Below are positions 26,213-38,900 of a stretch of DNA of 64,000 bases, in pieces. The stretch covers positions 186,001 to 250,000 of the forward strand of contig PTEX01000235.1 in the NCBI GenBank assembly GCA_003342815.1, given 5' to 3'. A program made the position numbers and the translations under genes. Numbering within the stretch: the first letter of the stretch is position 1; each line of letters opens with the position of its first letter. The notes below the pieces were generated by a model that was not told the origin of the DNA, ran no database searches, and worked only from the letters and a program-made list of their open reading frames with translations. The stretch comes from Eudromia elegans. Its lineage: Eukaryota; Chordata; Aves; Tinamiformes; Tinamidae.

Positions 26213-26444
26213 AGAAGTACTCATTTTGTATCCAAGTTTGTTTTTAGATAGTGGAAAGATTACTAACTTCATTCCCCTCCATGATCAAAAACTTAGAAAT
26301 GAAGTTACAAGCTGTTTATAATTACGTCTGTTAGAATGTTTCCTGGATGCTATTAGGAGCATTTATTTATGGACTCAGACCTCAGTTAAGTGCAAGCCTA
26401 TAAGCTGTTTTGGTAAGTGTTTTATTAATTGTAGTACTTTATTT

Positions 26445-27374
26445 CTTATAGAATCATAGAATCATAGAATGGCTAGGGTTGGAAGGGACCTGTAGAGGTC
26501 ATCTAGTCCAACCCCCCTGCACACGCAGGGTCCCCTAGAGCATGTGGCACAGGGTGGTGTCCAGGCGGGTTTGGAAGATCTCCAGAGAAGGAGACTCCAC
26601 CACCTCTCTGGGCAGCCTGTTCCAGTGCTCTGTCACCCTCACCGTTAAGAAATTCTTCCTCAAGTTCCTGTGGAACTTTTGGTGCCTCAATTTTTGGCCA
26701 TTTCCCCTAGTTCTATCACTGGCCACCACTGAGAAGAGGCCAGCCCCCTCCTCCTCACTCCCTGTCTTGAGATATTTATATACATTGATCAGATCCCCTC
26801 TCAGTCTTCTCTTCTCCAGGCTGAAGAGGCCCAGCTCTCTCAGCCTTTCCTCATAGGGCAGTTGTTCCAGACCCCTAATCATCTTTGTGGCCCTGCGCTG
26901 GACTCTCTCTAGCAGCTCCACATCCCTCCTGCACTGGGGAGCCCAGAACTGCACACAGTACTCGAGGTGCGGCCTCACCAGGGCTGAGTAGAGAGGCAGA
27001 ATCACCTCCCTCGACCTGCTGGAGATGCTCTGCTTAATGCACCCCAAGCTCCCATTGGCCTTCTTGGCCACGAGGGCACACTGCTGCCTCATGGTCAACT
27101 TGTCGTCCACCATGACGCCCAGGTCCCTCTCTGCGGGGCTGCTCTCCAGGNNGNNNNTCCCCAGCCTGTAGGCATGTCTAGGGTTATTCCTCCCCAGGTG
27201 CAGGACCCTACACTTGCCCTTGTTGAACTTCATGAGGTTACTCGCCGCCCAGCTGTCCAGTCTGTCCAGGTCCCTCTGGATGGCAGCGCAGCCCTCAGGG
27301 CTGTCAGCTATTCCTCCCAGCTTAGTATCATCAGCAAACTTGCTGAGGGAGCACTCCATCCCTTCATCTAGGTC
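26445..27374 (-). mobile_element. Young CR1 LINE, 5'-truncated, with open ORF2 C-terminal part
   Basis: This is a non-LTR retrotransposon copy on the minus strand. The 3' end is at the low-coordinate side, where GAATCATAGAATCATAGAATGG is the reverse complement of the CR1 tail with its ATTCTATG repeats. The reading frame (27359 down to the stop at 26535) starts just before FADDTKLGG, the catalytic reverse-transcriptase FADD motif. It continues through [44 protein letters not shown] and ends CHML. Apart from six N at 27151-27157 (with one G at 27153), which hide up to three codons, it has no stop. It is truncated upstream of the catalytic motif and so cannot move itself. TCTTAT occurs at both edges (26444-26449 and 27373-27378) and may be a short target duplication. 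Over the shared ~147 residues it differs from the copy at 43036 at about three positions. Confidence 0.95.
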
Positions 27375-28079
27375 TTATGGGACATAAGAAATATAATTTT
27401 GAAGATTGACATTTTAAAAATGCATTTTGTAATATTAACATGTGACAGCCCTTGAGAGAGCATTTTAAGAGGAAATGTTCCAATAATTGTTTGGTTAACA
27501 AGCTTGTAATTAACCAACACATGGCTTCAGAAGCTAAAGCACCACGTAGGACCCAGCACTTTTAGATTTTAAAGATGAGCTAACAAAATATGCAATAAAC
27601 ATAAATGGAGTACATGCTAGTTTTTATATCAAAAGCTGCCAAAGGTGACATAATCCATCGTATAATAGGGGAGGATGGTGCAGATTGGCAAATTTGATGC
27701 TCTGTCTACCCGAGTTCCCGTGAAGTTTGAACACTGTACTTTTGGGTGAAGTTCGAACTCCTTCAGCAGAATTTGTCATTAATGGTACCTCGAAACTGTA
27801 GAATCTCAGAGGGAGATCTGGAGATCGTTCCACTTCTTTCAATGTTTGGGTGAGAAGATGACTGTATTGCAGTGTAGAGGTGCTGAGCTTGCCACGCTTT
27901 GAGACTACCCTTCTCTGGGGTTATTTATAGTTATAGTTATATTTTTCGGAAGGTTGTGTCCTCCTAGTGCCTTGGACCTCTCTTGATGTCCTGTCAAGCC
28001 ATGAGAGCCTGATTGAGGGCGGGATGGCTACTGCGATGGCAAGCCTGGGTGCCTGGGGCAGCGGTGGCAAATAGACTGA
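27375..28079. other. Intron 1 sequence between CR1 and hairpin
   Basis: AT-rich intron DNA with TTATAG repeats near 27922-27940. No exon or repeat family was recognised. Confidence 0.5.
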
Positions 28080-28149
28080 GGAATGGAGAGGAGGCACCCA
28101 AAGGCCTGGTGACCATCACCAGATGGTTTGGGTGCCTCCTTTCCATTCC
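28080..28149 (+). repeat. Near-perfect two-part hairpin (23 + 7 bp)
   Basis: The outer arms 28080-28102 and 28127-28149 pair at 22 of 23 positions. The single mismatch becomes a G-U pair in RNA made from the + strand, which is the PPM1H sense strand. Inside, CTGGTGA (28106-28112) pairs with TCACCAG (28116-28122) around a CCA loop. The two stems are separated by a 3 x 4 internal loop. TGA at 28077 and TCA at 28152 could extend the base. The whole is about 70 nt, the size and shape of a microRNA precursor. A template-switch foldback or a small transposon relic are alternatives. I do not recognise it as a known microRNA. Confidence 0.93.
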
Positions 28150-28154
28150 ATTCA

Positions 28155-31100
28155 CTTCACTGCAGCATCTCTCTGGGGACTGTTAGAACTTGGAAGATTA
28201 GCTCAGCACTGGAAATAGGGGTATACTTGAAATATGTAATAAGAAATAAAGCCTTGAGTGTGTGTATGTAGGGGGGGTTATGATGGAGAAACTCCCATTA
28301 GATAATTGACCTGCCAATGTCTTCATAAAAAAGAATCCTTGTTTAAAATTGACAGGTCTTATATTTAAGACTAAATCTGTATCTTGGTGTTTAATTCCTC
28401 CAAAAGGACCATTTCTGTCTATTTTGCAACTGAAGAACTTGTAATTAATAACACTATAATGACTTTTCAAGTTAGTAGAAATAACTTTACAAGGCATGGA
28501 ATCACAGCAACCTTTATCCTCATAAAACAAATTGGTTAGAAAAATGAATTGTAATTACTCATAAAGACATCAAAAATGTAATGAACCCTGTACCTGGATG
28601 TGGTTGATGACTTGTAAGGCTCATAATATATATTAGCATTAACTACACAGACATACAGTGGTACACAGACATAAGGCACTGTCCTTAGCTTGTTAGTAGT
28701 AGTTTCTGTCAGTAGTTTTCACTGGGTTTGTTTCTCTGTTGTGGTTTTTTTTTTTAATGTATTGTTATTTCTTTGTTCTTCCACTACAGTTTCTGCACTT
28801 TTTTTTCCCCAAATAGAATTTGTCAATTATCTGTTGGGTATAGGAGTTTTGCTGTTTGCTTCAGTGGAAGCAGGATAAGACCCAGCCTAGCTGGCAGTCT
28901 GACCTGCTGTGCCTGTCCAAAATGTCAGTCTGCACATGCAGTTATTACTTGGGAAGGTCAATTTAAGTAGTCAGCTAAAAATGTAACCTAATTACATGGT
29001 TCAGTGAGAAATTGGGTAGCACAGCAGTAGCTACTTAAATCCTATGCGAACAGAACATGGTTTTAAAGTACCAGTTAGTAAACCCAGAGAAAACAGACAA
29101 CAAGATTTAGTTTTTCTTAAATATTACAACAGTACTTGCATGTGGACTCTGCTTACATGTCTGTTTGGGGTTTTCTTATCTAGAAAGTAATGACCTGTTT
29201 ATGGGAATTGTCTCTTCACTGGAAAATACATTCCAGTATTACAGTTTGAGCCTGTGGAGTTGCTGGGAATCCAACAGGAACTGTCACTTTGGCTGAGTAC
29301 AAGGCCTGGGAACTTTGTTTTCCAGGCGTTTATCATAGAGGAGATGACATGAATGCTTGGTTGTTTTCATAGTTTTCAGAATATCACCTGTGCCTCTACA
29401 GTGAGACCTACAGAAAGGTTTTGTAAAATCAGTGTTTTTGTGCAGGAGCTGCAGAGAAACTCATACGCCTCTGGAGGAGACCTGCTTAGCTGAGATCTGT
29501 TTTTGTGTTAGGGTATTATGTCTTTGAGCAAGTGGCTTCTTCTAAAGCTCCCTCTTCAAGGCAATAATACGTTGTTTCAAATAAATACACAGACATTCAA
29601 AAATGATGCCTTGTCCAGGGCCTGCTTTCCCTATTGCAAAGGGTTTGGGTGTTTTCCATTAACTAGTTAGTAAATTGACAGGCTCGGCTCTCTAATTAGA
29701 ACTGTTTCTCCCGTCTTGCTCTTTCTATAATGAATGAGTCTGAGTTAGAGCCTTATTGTTAACAGAAGCTGAACTCAGGTGAAGACTTTTAATTAAAATT
29801 TCTAGAGTTTTAGGATTTTTTTGGTTGGTTTGTTGGGTTTTGTGTTTCTTGTTGTCTTCTTTTTTTCCCCCTCCTTCTTCAGGGTTGGTGCTTCAGTGCA
29901 AGGGAGTTTCAACACTTCAGCATCAGTTCAAGCAGATAAAGAAACTGTCCTTGGAGCAGAGCAGCCCATAAGAGCTGGCCCAGTGTTGCTGGGGAGGACA
30001 GGCCAGGATGTCCTTGGGTACTGGCGGGGCGGTGCTGGGAAACACCTGGATCATGGGCATGTGCGTCCCCCGCTGCGCAGCCACTGGCTGCAATCTTCTC
30101 GGCTTGGACAGAGTGCCTTGATTGTTACTGATCCCTGCCACATCTAAATATGCATATGTCCCAGCCAAGAAATACGGCCTTGCAGAATGTTACTCTGTAA
30201 ACAAAAAAGTAAAGTACTGCCTCTCTATCAAGGATAAGTTGTCCTGACCCTGTTTCTGCTGTGCCAACTAACACAATTGTGGCTGCTTTTCTCCTGCTTA
30301 TTTACTCTAGCCTAAACCTTTGTGTGGTCAAGAACAGTAGAAATAGATTAAAGACTGAGTTATTTTTGTTGCTTTATCAGCCCATGATACTTTTGAAAAG
30401 TAAATATATGAGCAAAAGCTGGTCTTTCTCTTCTAAAACTTCTGTTGTCATTTGAGGGTAAGTCGTGACTGTTCTATCTATGCATGGCAATTGTGTTGTA
30501 ATTGAAATGTGCTTATTCTTCAGATCAGTTGTCTGCAATGAGCAGTCTTGGTTCTTCTTTTTGTTTTTTATAAGGTTATATATCCTTTACAGATTAGGCA
30601 TTTTGAATGTTGTGACTTTCTGACTAGCTCTTGATTGTGCAGAGTGGTTGAATATTGTCACAAGAAAAGGACCTAAAAGAAAAAAGGTGCAGGGAAAGTC
30701 TGTTTACATACCTCTTTGCACATGCTGATGTTTGTTATCCAGTGCAGCTTTTTTTTTTTGGCTTCATGTTCCTACATTCCCTCTTGTGCTGGAAGGTCCT
30801 GGGCATCCTGTGGTGGCAAAGAGCTTTGCGCTGCGGCTAGCGAGCAGTGCTGCACTCTCCAGAACTGCAAGGATGAGCCCTCAGAGGCTCAGATTATGCC
30901 TTTCTCAATCACTATCACTCTCTTATTTATTTATTTTTCTTTTGCATAAAGCTCTTTCTTAAAATGTCTAGATTATGGACTTTTTCCTTCTGCTAGGGAG
31001 AAAACTTAGTATGAGTATTTGAGACTGCTGACCTCCCACTCAGCTAGTGTTTGACAGTGCTTGTAGAAATGTTAATCTGGGGTTTCTTAGTGATAAGAAA

Positions 31101-34100
31101 GACCACTTTGTCCCGCCCGGAATCCGCACGCCAGGAGACCTCCCTGCTGGCTCCGGTGCTGTGCACGTAAACCTGCCTGTTCCCTGCTTTCAAGAGAGCC
31201 CTTCATCGAGATGGTCGTTTTAATTTTACCCATCAACATTTGCTACAGAGGCACCTTTTGCTCTGCCTGAGACTTGCTGCTCACATTAAAAAAAAAAAGG
31301 CACAGATATATATCTGTATGTATGCCACTACTCTCTAAAAAACTCCTTTCTTGGAGTTTGTAAGAGGAAGGAGAGATGAGGGGAAGCCTTTTTTTAATAG
31401 CTGGCTGAGCACGTATACTATACTCTGGTATTGAATATTTGACCTGATTAATGATTTTTAATATTGCTAACTCTACCAAGTTAGATCCCTACCTGCCATC
31501 TGCTGACTCTATTAATTACGTTCCTCTTCTCCATTTTGTTGTGAAATCTCGGTCAACTGCCCTCTGGAAAATTTTAGAAAAAAGAGAATTTCATTTGGGA
31601 CTGTCACTTACCTTAATGAAGTTATTTTGCAGTATAAGACAGGTACAGCTAAGGTATATTCTACCACAGCCTCTCAGTAGTTCCGTGGGTTCATTTCACT
31701 TTGACGCATGGTTTCTGACAGACATCTTGAGGTGTTTGCCTCTGTCCATCATTTGGTGGTCTACCATCCTTCAAAAGAAAAAAGTCATACTTTGGGTGTT
31801 CTTTGCCCAAATTTTGTGGTGAAGCCTTGAAGACGGGCCCTTTCGGACGGGATGGTGACCGGGTGAGGTACTCAGGCCGACTGGCCAACAGCAGCTGTCT
31901 GGCTGAGGTAGCTGGCTGGTGCCCCCTGGTTCTCGGCATCCTCACTGGAACAGCCCAGCTGTGAGGAGCTTCACATTGTTTCAGGCAAATATGCTGCCCT
32001 TTCCTACTCTGGAACGCCCCTGGTTTGCTCTGTGTTACTGTAACATGAAGTAGACATCTTAACATTTCTTTCTAACTAGTACTTGAGCAAGAATTGGCTG
32101 GGCTACTCATTAAATTGTGGGGTGTTTTTTTTTTCTATTATTTTTGTAGCTCCTTTGGTTTGGCTTTGATGACACTTTGGCTTTGAATGTTGTTAGGTAT
32201 CTCAGAAACCTCTAGAATGGTGCTAGAGAGGATTACATGGGAGATTAATGCCAAAACTGATAGGTCATTCAGCACAAGCCTGGTATTTGTGAGCCTGGTT
32301 GAGCATTGAAACCTTTCCCAACTTCCTGCTTGCTTTTGAAAGTCTTCTTAAAAGAACTGATGGCTGATGTAACACACCAACCTGGCTGAAATGCAGGACA
32401 CCTGTACCTCAGGTCCCTGGCTTGCATTTGTGCAGAAATCAGAGTTGTGGTGTTGCTGCTTGTTTGATCGTTAGCACTTTCCTTGAGTAACAGGTATCTC
32501 ATAGTCTATACTTGGACCATTTGCTTTGAGTGGATGACGAAGTACCGCTTGCAACCTAGTGCTCTTGTCTTTGGAACAGAGAGAATTAACCAAGAACTTC
32601 TTGCCCTCAGTGTCTGTCTTCATTTTGAGATTTGTAGATGTTGCCAAGAGCAGCTATTTCTGAGTATAGAAGCTGTCCCAAGCACGGGCATGAAGGTTGG
32701 CTCTTGTGTTTGGCACCCGTTACTTAGAGCTTCAAGCTTCTTGAGATTGGGTGAAATTCAGAGAGAGTTAAGAGTCTTATCTGACAGATTAAGATCACAT
32801 CAGCCTCAGAGATATTTTTTCTTGTCTCTGTATTTAAGAGTCCCAGTGGCAGGATTAACATCTCATGCCTGGGATCTCCAGTGGTCAGTAAAACACAGTG
32901 AATTCAGCAGTTTGGGCAGTGACCAGCAGACAAACTGTGAAGATTCTGTGAAGGCCAGATTTGAGAAAGGCAAGTTCTCTGCCTCCATTGTGAACACTGC
33001 TGATACAGTGGGTTAACTCACTGCTTATTGCCTTGGAGCAGATTGCAAGATTATGGTTATTCAGTGGCATAATTATTTTTTTCAGTGATTAGTGACTTTT
33101 GCATACTTAGATGATCAGCAGAGCTACAGTGTAGAGCTTTACTCAAGTGTGTGGTAGCTGCTTTAAGAGGAGGCACTGCTGCTCAGAACTAGAAAACTAT
33201 ATTAAAGAAAGGAGAATTTGAAGTGTGATCCCTGATTCCTGGGAAACTGAGGGCTGGTGCATGTATATCACATGTCACATGGCAGCCAAAAATCCCTAAC
33301 ACAGGACATAGCACACTGATGGAATTGGATAGAAATCAAAGCTAGGAACAACTGGTTAGGAGTTGGCAGTCTTGCAGAAGAGCTTTCTGTGCGTCAGGCT
33401 CTGGACTAGGACTTCAACATTGTGGAGGGAAGGATCTGCTGAATTTTGGAGTAAATCTGGCCTTGAGTGAAATAGAAAATCATAGATATTTTTGACTTAA
33501 CCAGCACAACATTAAACTGGAGGTAGGGATACACTCTTACATTTCCTTATTGGGTAAGAAACTGCACAAGATTATCCATTGAGTGTCCAGGAGGGTTTAT
33601 GAACTTTATGAAAAGAGAACTTTTTTGTAAGTTCTCTTCTTATGCAAAGGCTGAAGAGGTTCTTACTTCACCTAAGTCAGCACATACATCAAAGTATCAG
33701 TGTGGCAGGAGCCTCAAACCTTTAACCTAGAACTTGAACTCCAGTTTCTGAGCAAGCATTTTATTTAGTTTGTTTGCATTTCATTTTCTTCGGGATGCTT
33801 TTTACAGCAGTGTTCTCTGTATCCCCACTTTATGACTCTCAAACGCCTACAAAGCAAGTTGTGCTGCTGGCAGTTAGTTGAGGAATTAGCAGAGCTTCAA
33901 AGCACTTGTTGAGGTTTCTAGAAGTTCATAAATTCCACACAATTTATATAAAATTGCTTCCAGAAGAAAATATTCAATTAGAAGAAGGAGGCATGAAGTT
34001 CTGGGAGAGGAAGGAAAATGTAGGAAATGCTAAGGAATTTGCTCTTTGTTTCTGCAAACCTGGACAACATGAGGCAGGAGCACTGCAGTCATGTAGAACT

Positions 34101-35884
34101 GGTCAATGTTTTTCACCCTTCCTGAAAAGTCTGGGTAGGGATTTCTGGTCTCGTGCAGAGGAGAATCGGATATTTTTACAATAGGGAATTGGAATAGTTC
34201 TTGTAACGTGCCCTTTTGTGAGCACATTGATAGTGACCAGGTGAGTGGTTTAGGCTGTATCAGCTCCTGCTTTCCTGAAGCATATAAAAGGAGTCACCAA
34301 ACTTAAGTTGGTATATTATTAGTAAATGGTATTTTTCAACCAATTTTAGACATCCAGAGGGTGTTCCATCGAGAAGGACGGTGCTGAAGGTGGCAGCTCC
34401 AGATCCGTGCCAGCTCATGGGTAGAGATGGGTTGAATGAGGGTGCTCCAGGGCAGGCAGCGATGCCAAGGGCATTTGCAAACACTTTCCTGGACTGTTAT
34501 AAAAGACATCTTAAAATGCAGTTGGGAAGCTTATGGGTTGGAAGGCATACTACTCTAAGCAGATGCAGATTTAGATTTTAACCTTTGTTTTTGTCTTCTT
34601 TTCTTACAGAAAAATGGAAAACTGTTTTTTATATTGTATGAGAATTGCTTTCAGGGGCAGAAACACATTGGGTGAAAAGTTCTTCATTTTTTCTTTTTGT
34701 TATTATGATATTATTAGGTAATGCATGTATTAGTTTTTGCTTTTCTGTTTGTACAGTATCTACTTCACTGATCTCTTTGTGCCTGTGAATGAGTCTCTCG
34801 GGTGTTTATCATATATAATTCGTTTTTTTAAACATCCTTCCTAACCTCATTATTTGAATAACATGAAACATCAGGTTCCCTATTCCAGTCATCGTTCTTG
34901 GCTCATTACAGGCGTCTCTACCTGTGTCCCCTAGGGAGTAGGGAGAAAGGCTTTTTATCCGCAGAAACTGGGTCAACCTACTTGCAGGTGCGTGGAGATT
35001 TTGGGGCTTCTCGGAGCCCCCGCAGTGACACCCAGAGGTGTTGCTTGTGTCGCGGGCGTTCTCGCAGTCACTGCCGTGTAACAGTCATAACCGAGGAGGA
35101 GAGGCAGTGTGTGCAGCTCCCCTCAGCCCTGCTCAAACTAACGGAGTCCCTGACAGAGAATCCCTTGATGGTCTAGTTTAAAAGGTAGAGCTGAAAGGCC
35201 CCTGCCCATTAATTTTGAATAGCCTTTTTAAGGCCGACTCAAAGCAGTGATTTGTGTGGAACAAAATCGAGAGGTTTGCAGCAGCAAAATCTCGTGAGAT
35301 CTTGCAGAGGAGCACAATTCCTCAAGTGCTTGGTTTTTAAAAATCAGTTTTGGGTGGTGTGGTTTTCACATCAGTTAGCACAAACCTGGGACAGCACAAG
35401 ACATGTTTATGGCTAGGAAGATGCTTTATATTGTATAAGAAACAGCATTGCAGTGTGAAAATGAGGTAAAAATAAATAAATTCTTTTATTGAAAATATTG
35501 TGTGTATTTCTGGTTTGTTTGTGTGTGTTCTTTTCTGTTTTGTTTTTTTCCCATTTGGTTATTTAACCTGCTGGTTGTGTTGGGTGGCTGTCATATTACG
35601 CGAGGCTGTGCTGGCATGGCCTCACTTTGCAGTCTAGTCCTTTAATGCTTGTCCCAGAAATGACCTGGGACTATGAAACCAAATTTCCTCATAAGATGTT
35701 GAAGAAAGAAAAGGTGATAAGGAGGGAAAACAGTTGCTAGGATAGTGATGCTTTGTTTATTGGGCACAAGCACTGAAGATAAACAATGAGTCAACCTGCA
35801 ATGACTTGACTGGATTTTTTTCTTTTAAAGAAATGCATGATTACTGTTCAGAGATGTCATTATTAAAGTTAAATACATGGGAGG
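28155..35884. other. Intron 1 sequence, nothing recognised
   Basis: AT-rich single-copy intron DNA. A GC-richer island at about 31100-31170 has no recognisable content. A 177-codon open frame at 32483-33016 is long for an intron but matches no family I know and lacks composition typical of coding DNA. A small perfect hairpin with 10-bp arms lies at 33613-33638. Confidence 0.5.
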
Positions 35885-35998
35885 TCACAGAATCTCAGAA
35901 TGGTTGAGGTTGGAAGGGTCTTCTAGAGATCATCTGGTCAAAACCCCTCCACTCAAGCAGGGACCCCTAGAGCATGTGGCACAGGGTGGCATCTAGGC
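35885..35998 (-). mobile_element. Short CR1 LINE 3' tail
   Basis: This is the minus-strand end of a CR1: TCACAGAATCTCAGAATGG, then GTTGGAAGGG, ATCATCTGGTCAA, then CAGGGACCCCTAGAGC and ATGTGGCACAGGGTGG. It covers only the 3' UTR and the last few codons. The tail octamers read ATTCTGAG/ATTCTGTG in sense, so it is more diverged than the 26445 and 43036 copies and older than them. Confidence 0.92.
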
Positions 35999-35999
35999 C

Positions 36000-38900
36000 A
36001 TTTGCTGTTCTCGTTTTCTTCTCTGTAGCATTCATTTATTTACTCTTTGTAAGAGGACGTGCACTGCTTACAAGTGCCATCCAACACTTGCACCCAGACG
36101 GATGAGAGAGAGTGTCTGTGGGCAGATCTCTGTGCTGTTCCCCATGCTCTTCTCCAGGCACCTACTGGCAGTCGGGATCTGAGGTGGGCCAAGGTGAAGA
36201 AGCTATCGCTGCTGAGGTGATACCAGAGTGATATCAGTCCTGTGCTATTGCGTGTGTGATGGGTCTATGTCTCTCCAGACTCAGCTGTGTTAGGCTTATT
36301 TTATTTTAACCAAGGAACAGTGAGAATGAGAGAAATGGAAGTATACTTGTAAATTAAAGTAAGACTCTTTGAGATCTGCCTGTAGTTTAAGTGATTTTCA
36401 AGAACTTGCAATAGAAAAAAGTGGTGTTTGGGGTAAGTCTGTCTTGTGTTTGGATCGCAGTGATGGCTTTGCAGATGGCTCTTCCTTTATAGTGGGTGAG
36501 GAAAACGCAGAAGAAGTGTCCAGGATAGCTGGCAACTTCCATGCCATCTGTCTGCTGCTGTGACTTCTTGCCTGGGAGAGTGCTCTTCTAGACATCTGGA
36601 GAGCACATGGTTACATACAAATTTTCTTTAATTATTTACGATTTATTTTTTAAATTCTGGGGATTTGTAGCCTCTTGTCAAATGAATCTGTTGTTAGATA
36701 TTTGACAGCATTAACAAATTCCCTTTTATGTGTGTCAGAGTTTGTTGATTTTAATGTGATCTCATCATGGTGGAAAGTGATTATATTTTTTCTTTCAATT
36801 TGGTGTTGAGTGTATGCAAGATGTTTTAAGGTGGAGTGTATATGTAACAGACTTACAGCATAATGTTAATGGTAAACACTTCTTAGTTATTAAGTGAAAA
36901 TAATTCTAGTTTATATTCTGCAACATACAACGTCCTAATGATTTGAAGCACTCTCTTTTTACAGGAAGGATTTCAGATACAAGTTATTGAGGTATTATGG
37001 CAAGATCTGTTATTGTCCAAATAAAACTTAAGGCAAAATAATAAACATGTATTACGTTATGCCCTTTCTCCAGTTTTAAATGTTACTGCTATAAAGAATT
37101 TGCTTGCATTGTGGTACCTGATTTATATTTTAGTATTTTGTTGAATGCAGTGGCAAGGACAAGAAATTGGAAGGACTGAAAGCACGATCGAACGCTTGCT
37201 TGGGTAAAAGGTTAGAGTGTTATGGGCAATAAAGCTTTTATGTCTCAGAATTGAAGAAAATCACAGATTTGGAGGAACTGGAACAAGTTGCTATTGAATA
37301 AATGGATTTTTATTCATTCTGCTTCTCTGGGTTTCCTGCATATTCTCTGATGTGTATTTTTCTTCTTGCTGCCCAGTTATGGGGCATGAAAAAAAAGCTA
37401 TTTCTTATGTGGCCAAGCCCTTGACAAGAATTAAAGATGATCCTTGGGAATTTGTTGCAGTCAAACTCCAATGGTTTAAATGATTGTTCTCAGCACTGGA
37501 TACTAACCTAGTTCCTTCCCACACTGCTAGTTTCTGCAAAAACCTTGAAACCTGCTTTGGTCCTTGTTGAGAGGTTTGCTTTAAGAAACAAATGACCCAC
37601 TCCCCTTTCAAAACAAGAGGGATTTTATTTGAGGAGTACCAAGATGGAGGATGAGGACAGTTGGCCACAACTATCACCCCCTTATCTTGATGAAAAGTGA
37701 ATTTCTTTTAATCTGACCCAACTTGCATTTAACTTAAGTTGCAACTCAAGGTCCAACTCAAGTTGTGTAATCTGTGATGACATAGCTGTTCGGGCATTGG
37801 AAGAAGCCTCCTGCCATGTGATGGTGTAAGCAGCAGAGGTGGCTTTTGGCTGGCAGTGAGGAGATCAGCTCAAGAAGACCAGGTACATAGTGTCTCCTCG
37901 AGACTCGGAGCCTGCTGGCACCAGCAGACTGCCCCTTGTGTGGGGCAAGCAGGTTTCCCGAGCATTAACGTCCTTGGCCCTTGCCAGGCCTGTGCTGCGG
38001 CTCCATTCCCATGTAGTGGGACTCCAAGAATGGAAGAGCTTGGTTTATTTATTTTCTGAAAATGTTCTGTTTACACTAAATGCTTTGAATATCTGATGCC
38101 AGCCTCTTTTAAGTTTATTTGGAAAATACTAACTTTTATGGAGAGGAGAACGGTATTTGTTTCTGTGCCTCACAAAAGAACCTGTTGTGCTTCATCACTA
38201 CTCAAGAGAAGTGGAGGGAGAAGTCATCAATAAAAGCTTTTTGTGTGGATGGAAAAAGAAAAAAATGAAAAAAGAAGAAAATAAAAAACAAAACCTCCCC
38301 TAAGTGTTTCTGTTACTGTGATTGCAGTGCCGTTCCACTCACCGAGCAATTTTAAACACGATTAAATATGACTAAAGAAAACTATAGCTAGTATTGTCCT
38401 TGTTAAGATCTATATTTTTTATTGTCAGTGTGTATGGATGTGCATTTATGTTTTAGTAGGCTCTGGTATTATTGCAGTTTCCTGAATGTTTTATTGCAAC
38501 AGAGCTTTTTGCCTCTCCTCTTATTTTTTTTTCTTAAACTGATTATCATTTCTGGACCACATCAACAATCCATGGAAAATATAAGGCTATTTAAGATGAA
38601 TAATTTAACACTTTGACAAGTGTAGCCCAAGTTACTATTGACATCAAAGCAACATTGCATGCCTGTCTGTTGGAATCAGGGGTAGCATAATGTAAAGCGT
38701 TACCCCCACCCCATGTTTTTGACTCATGTGCCTGTCCATTTTGTGTTCGTGGCAGAATTTCTTGAGGACTCCCAAGGTTGAGAGGATCTCACTAGGGAAT
38801 GCAGAGTACCAAGGAGTTACCTAAGGCTTGTCACATATTGCCCTTCTCTCCAGCCAGGTCCCTGCTTTCTGGACCCTTCATGTGACCCATACACCTTAGT

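Larger units (their letters stand above)
12891..26444. other. Intron 1 sequence, mostly unremarkable
   Basis: Largely AT-rich single-copy intron DNA. It contains a TTTA tandem tract (13806-13829), C or G runs (about 14564 and 18005), an AT-alternating patch with GCATAT motifs (22380-22460) and a GGA tract (26193-26212). No exon, RNA gene or recognisable transposon was seen. Confidence 0.5.

Noticed and set aside
26542-26856. A 104-codon + strand open frame with a twin at 43170-43484 on the minus strand
   Set aside because: Both are the antisense shadow of the CR1 ORF2 in the two young copies.
31100-31170. GC-rich patch in intron 1 as a possible exon
   Set aside because: No open frame with known protein similarity and no convincing pair of splice sites.
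32483-33016. A 177-codon open frame in intron 1
   Set aside because: No family resemblance, and composition like the surrounding intron. I could not support it as a gene or as a retrocopy.
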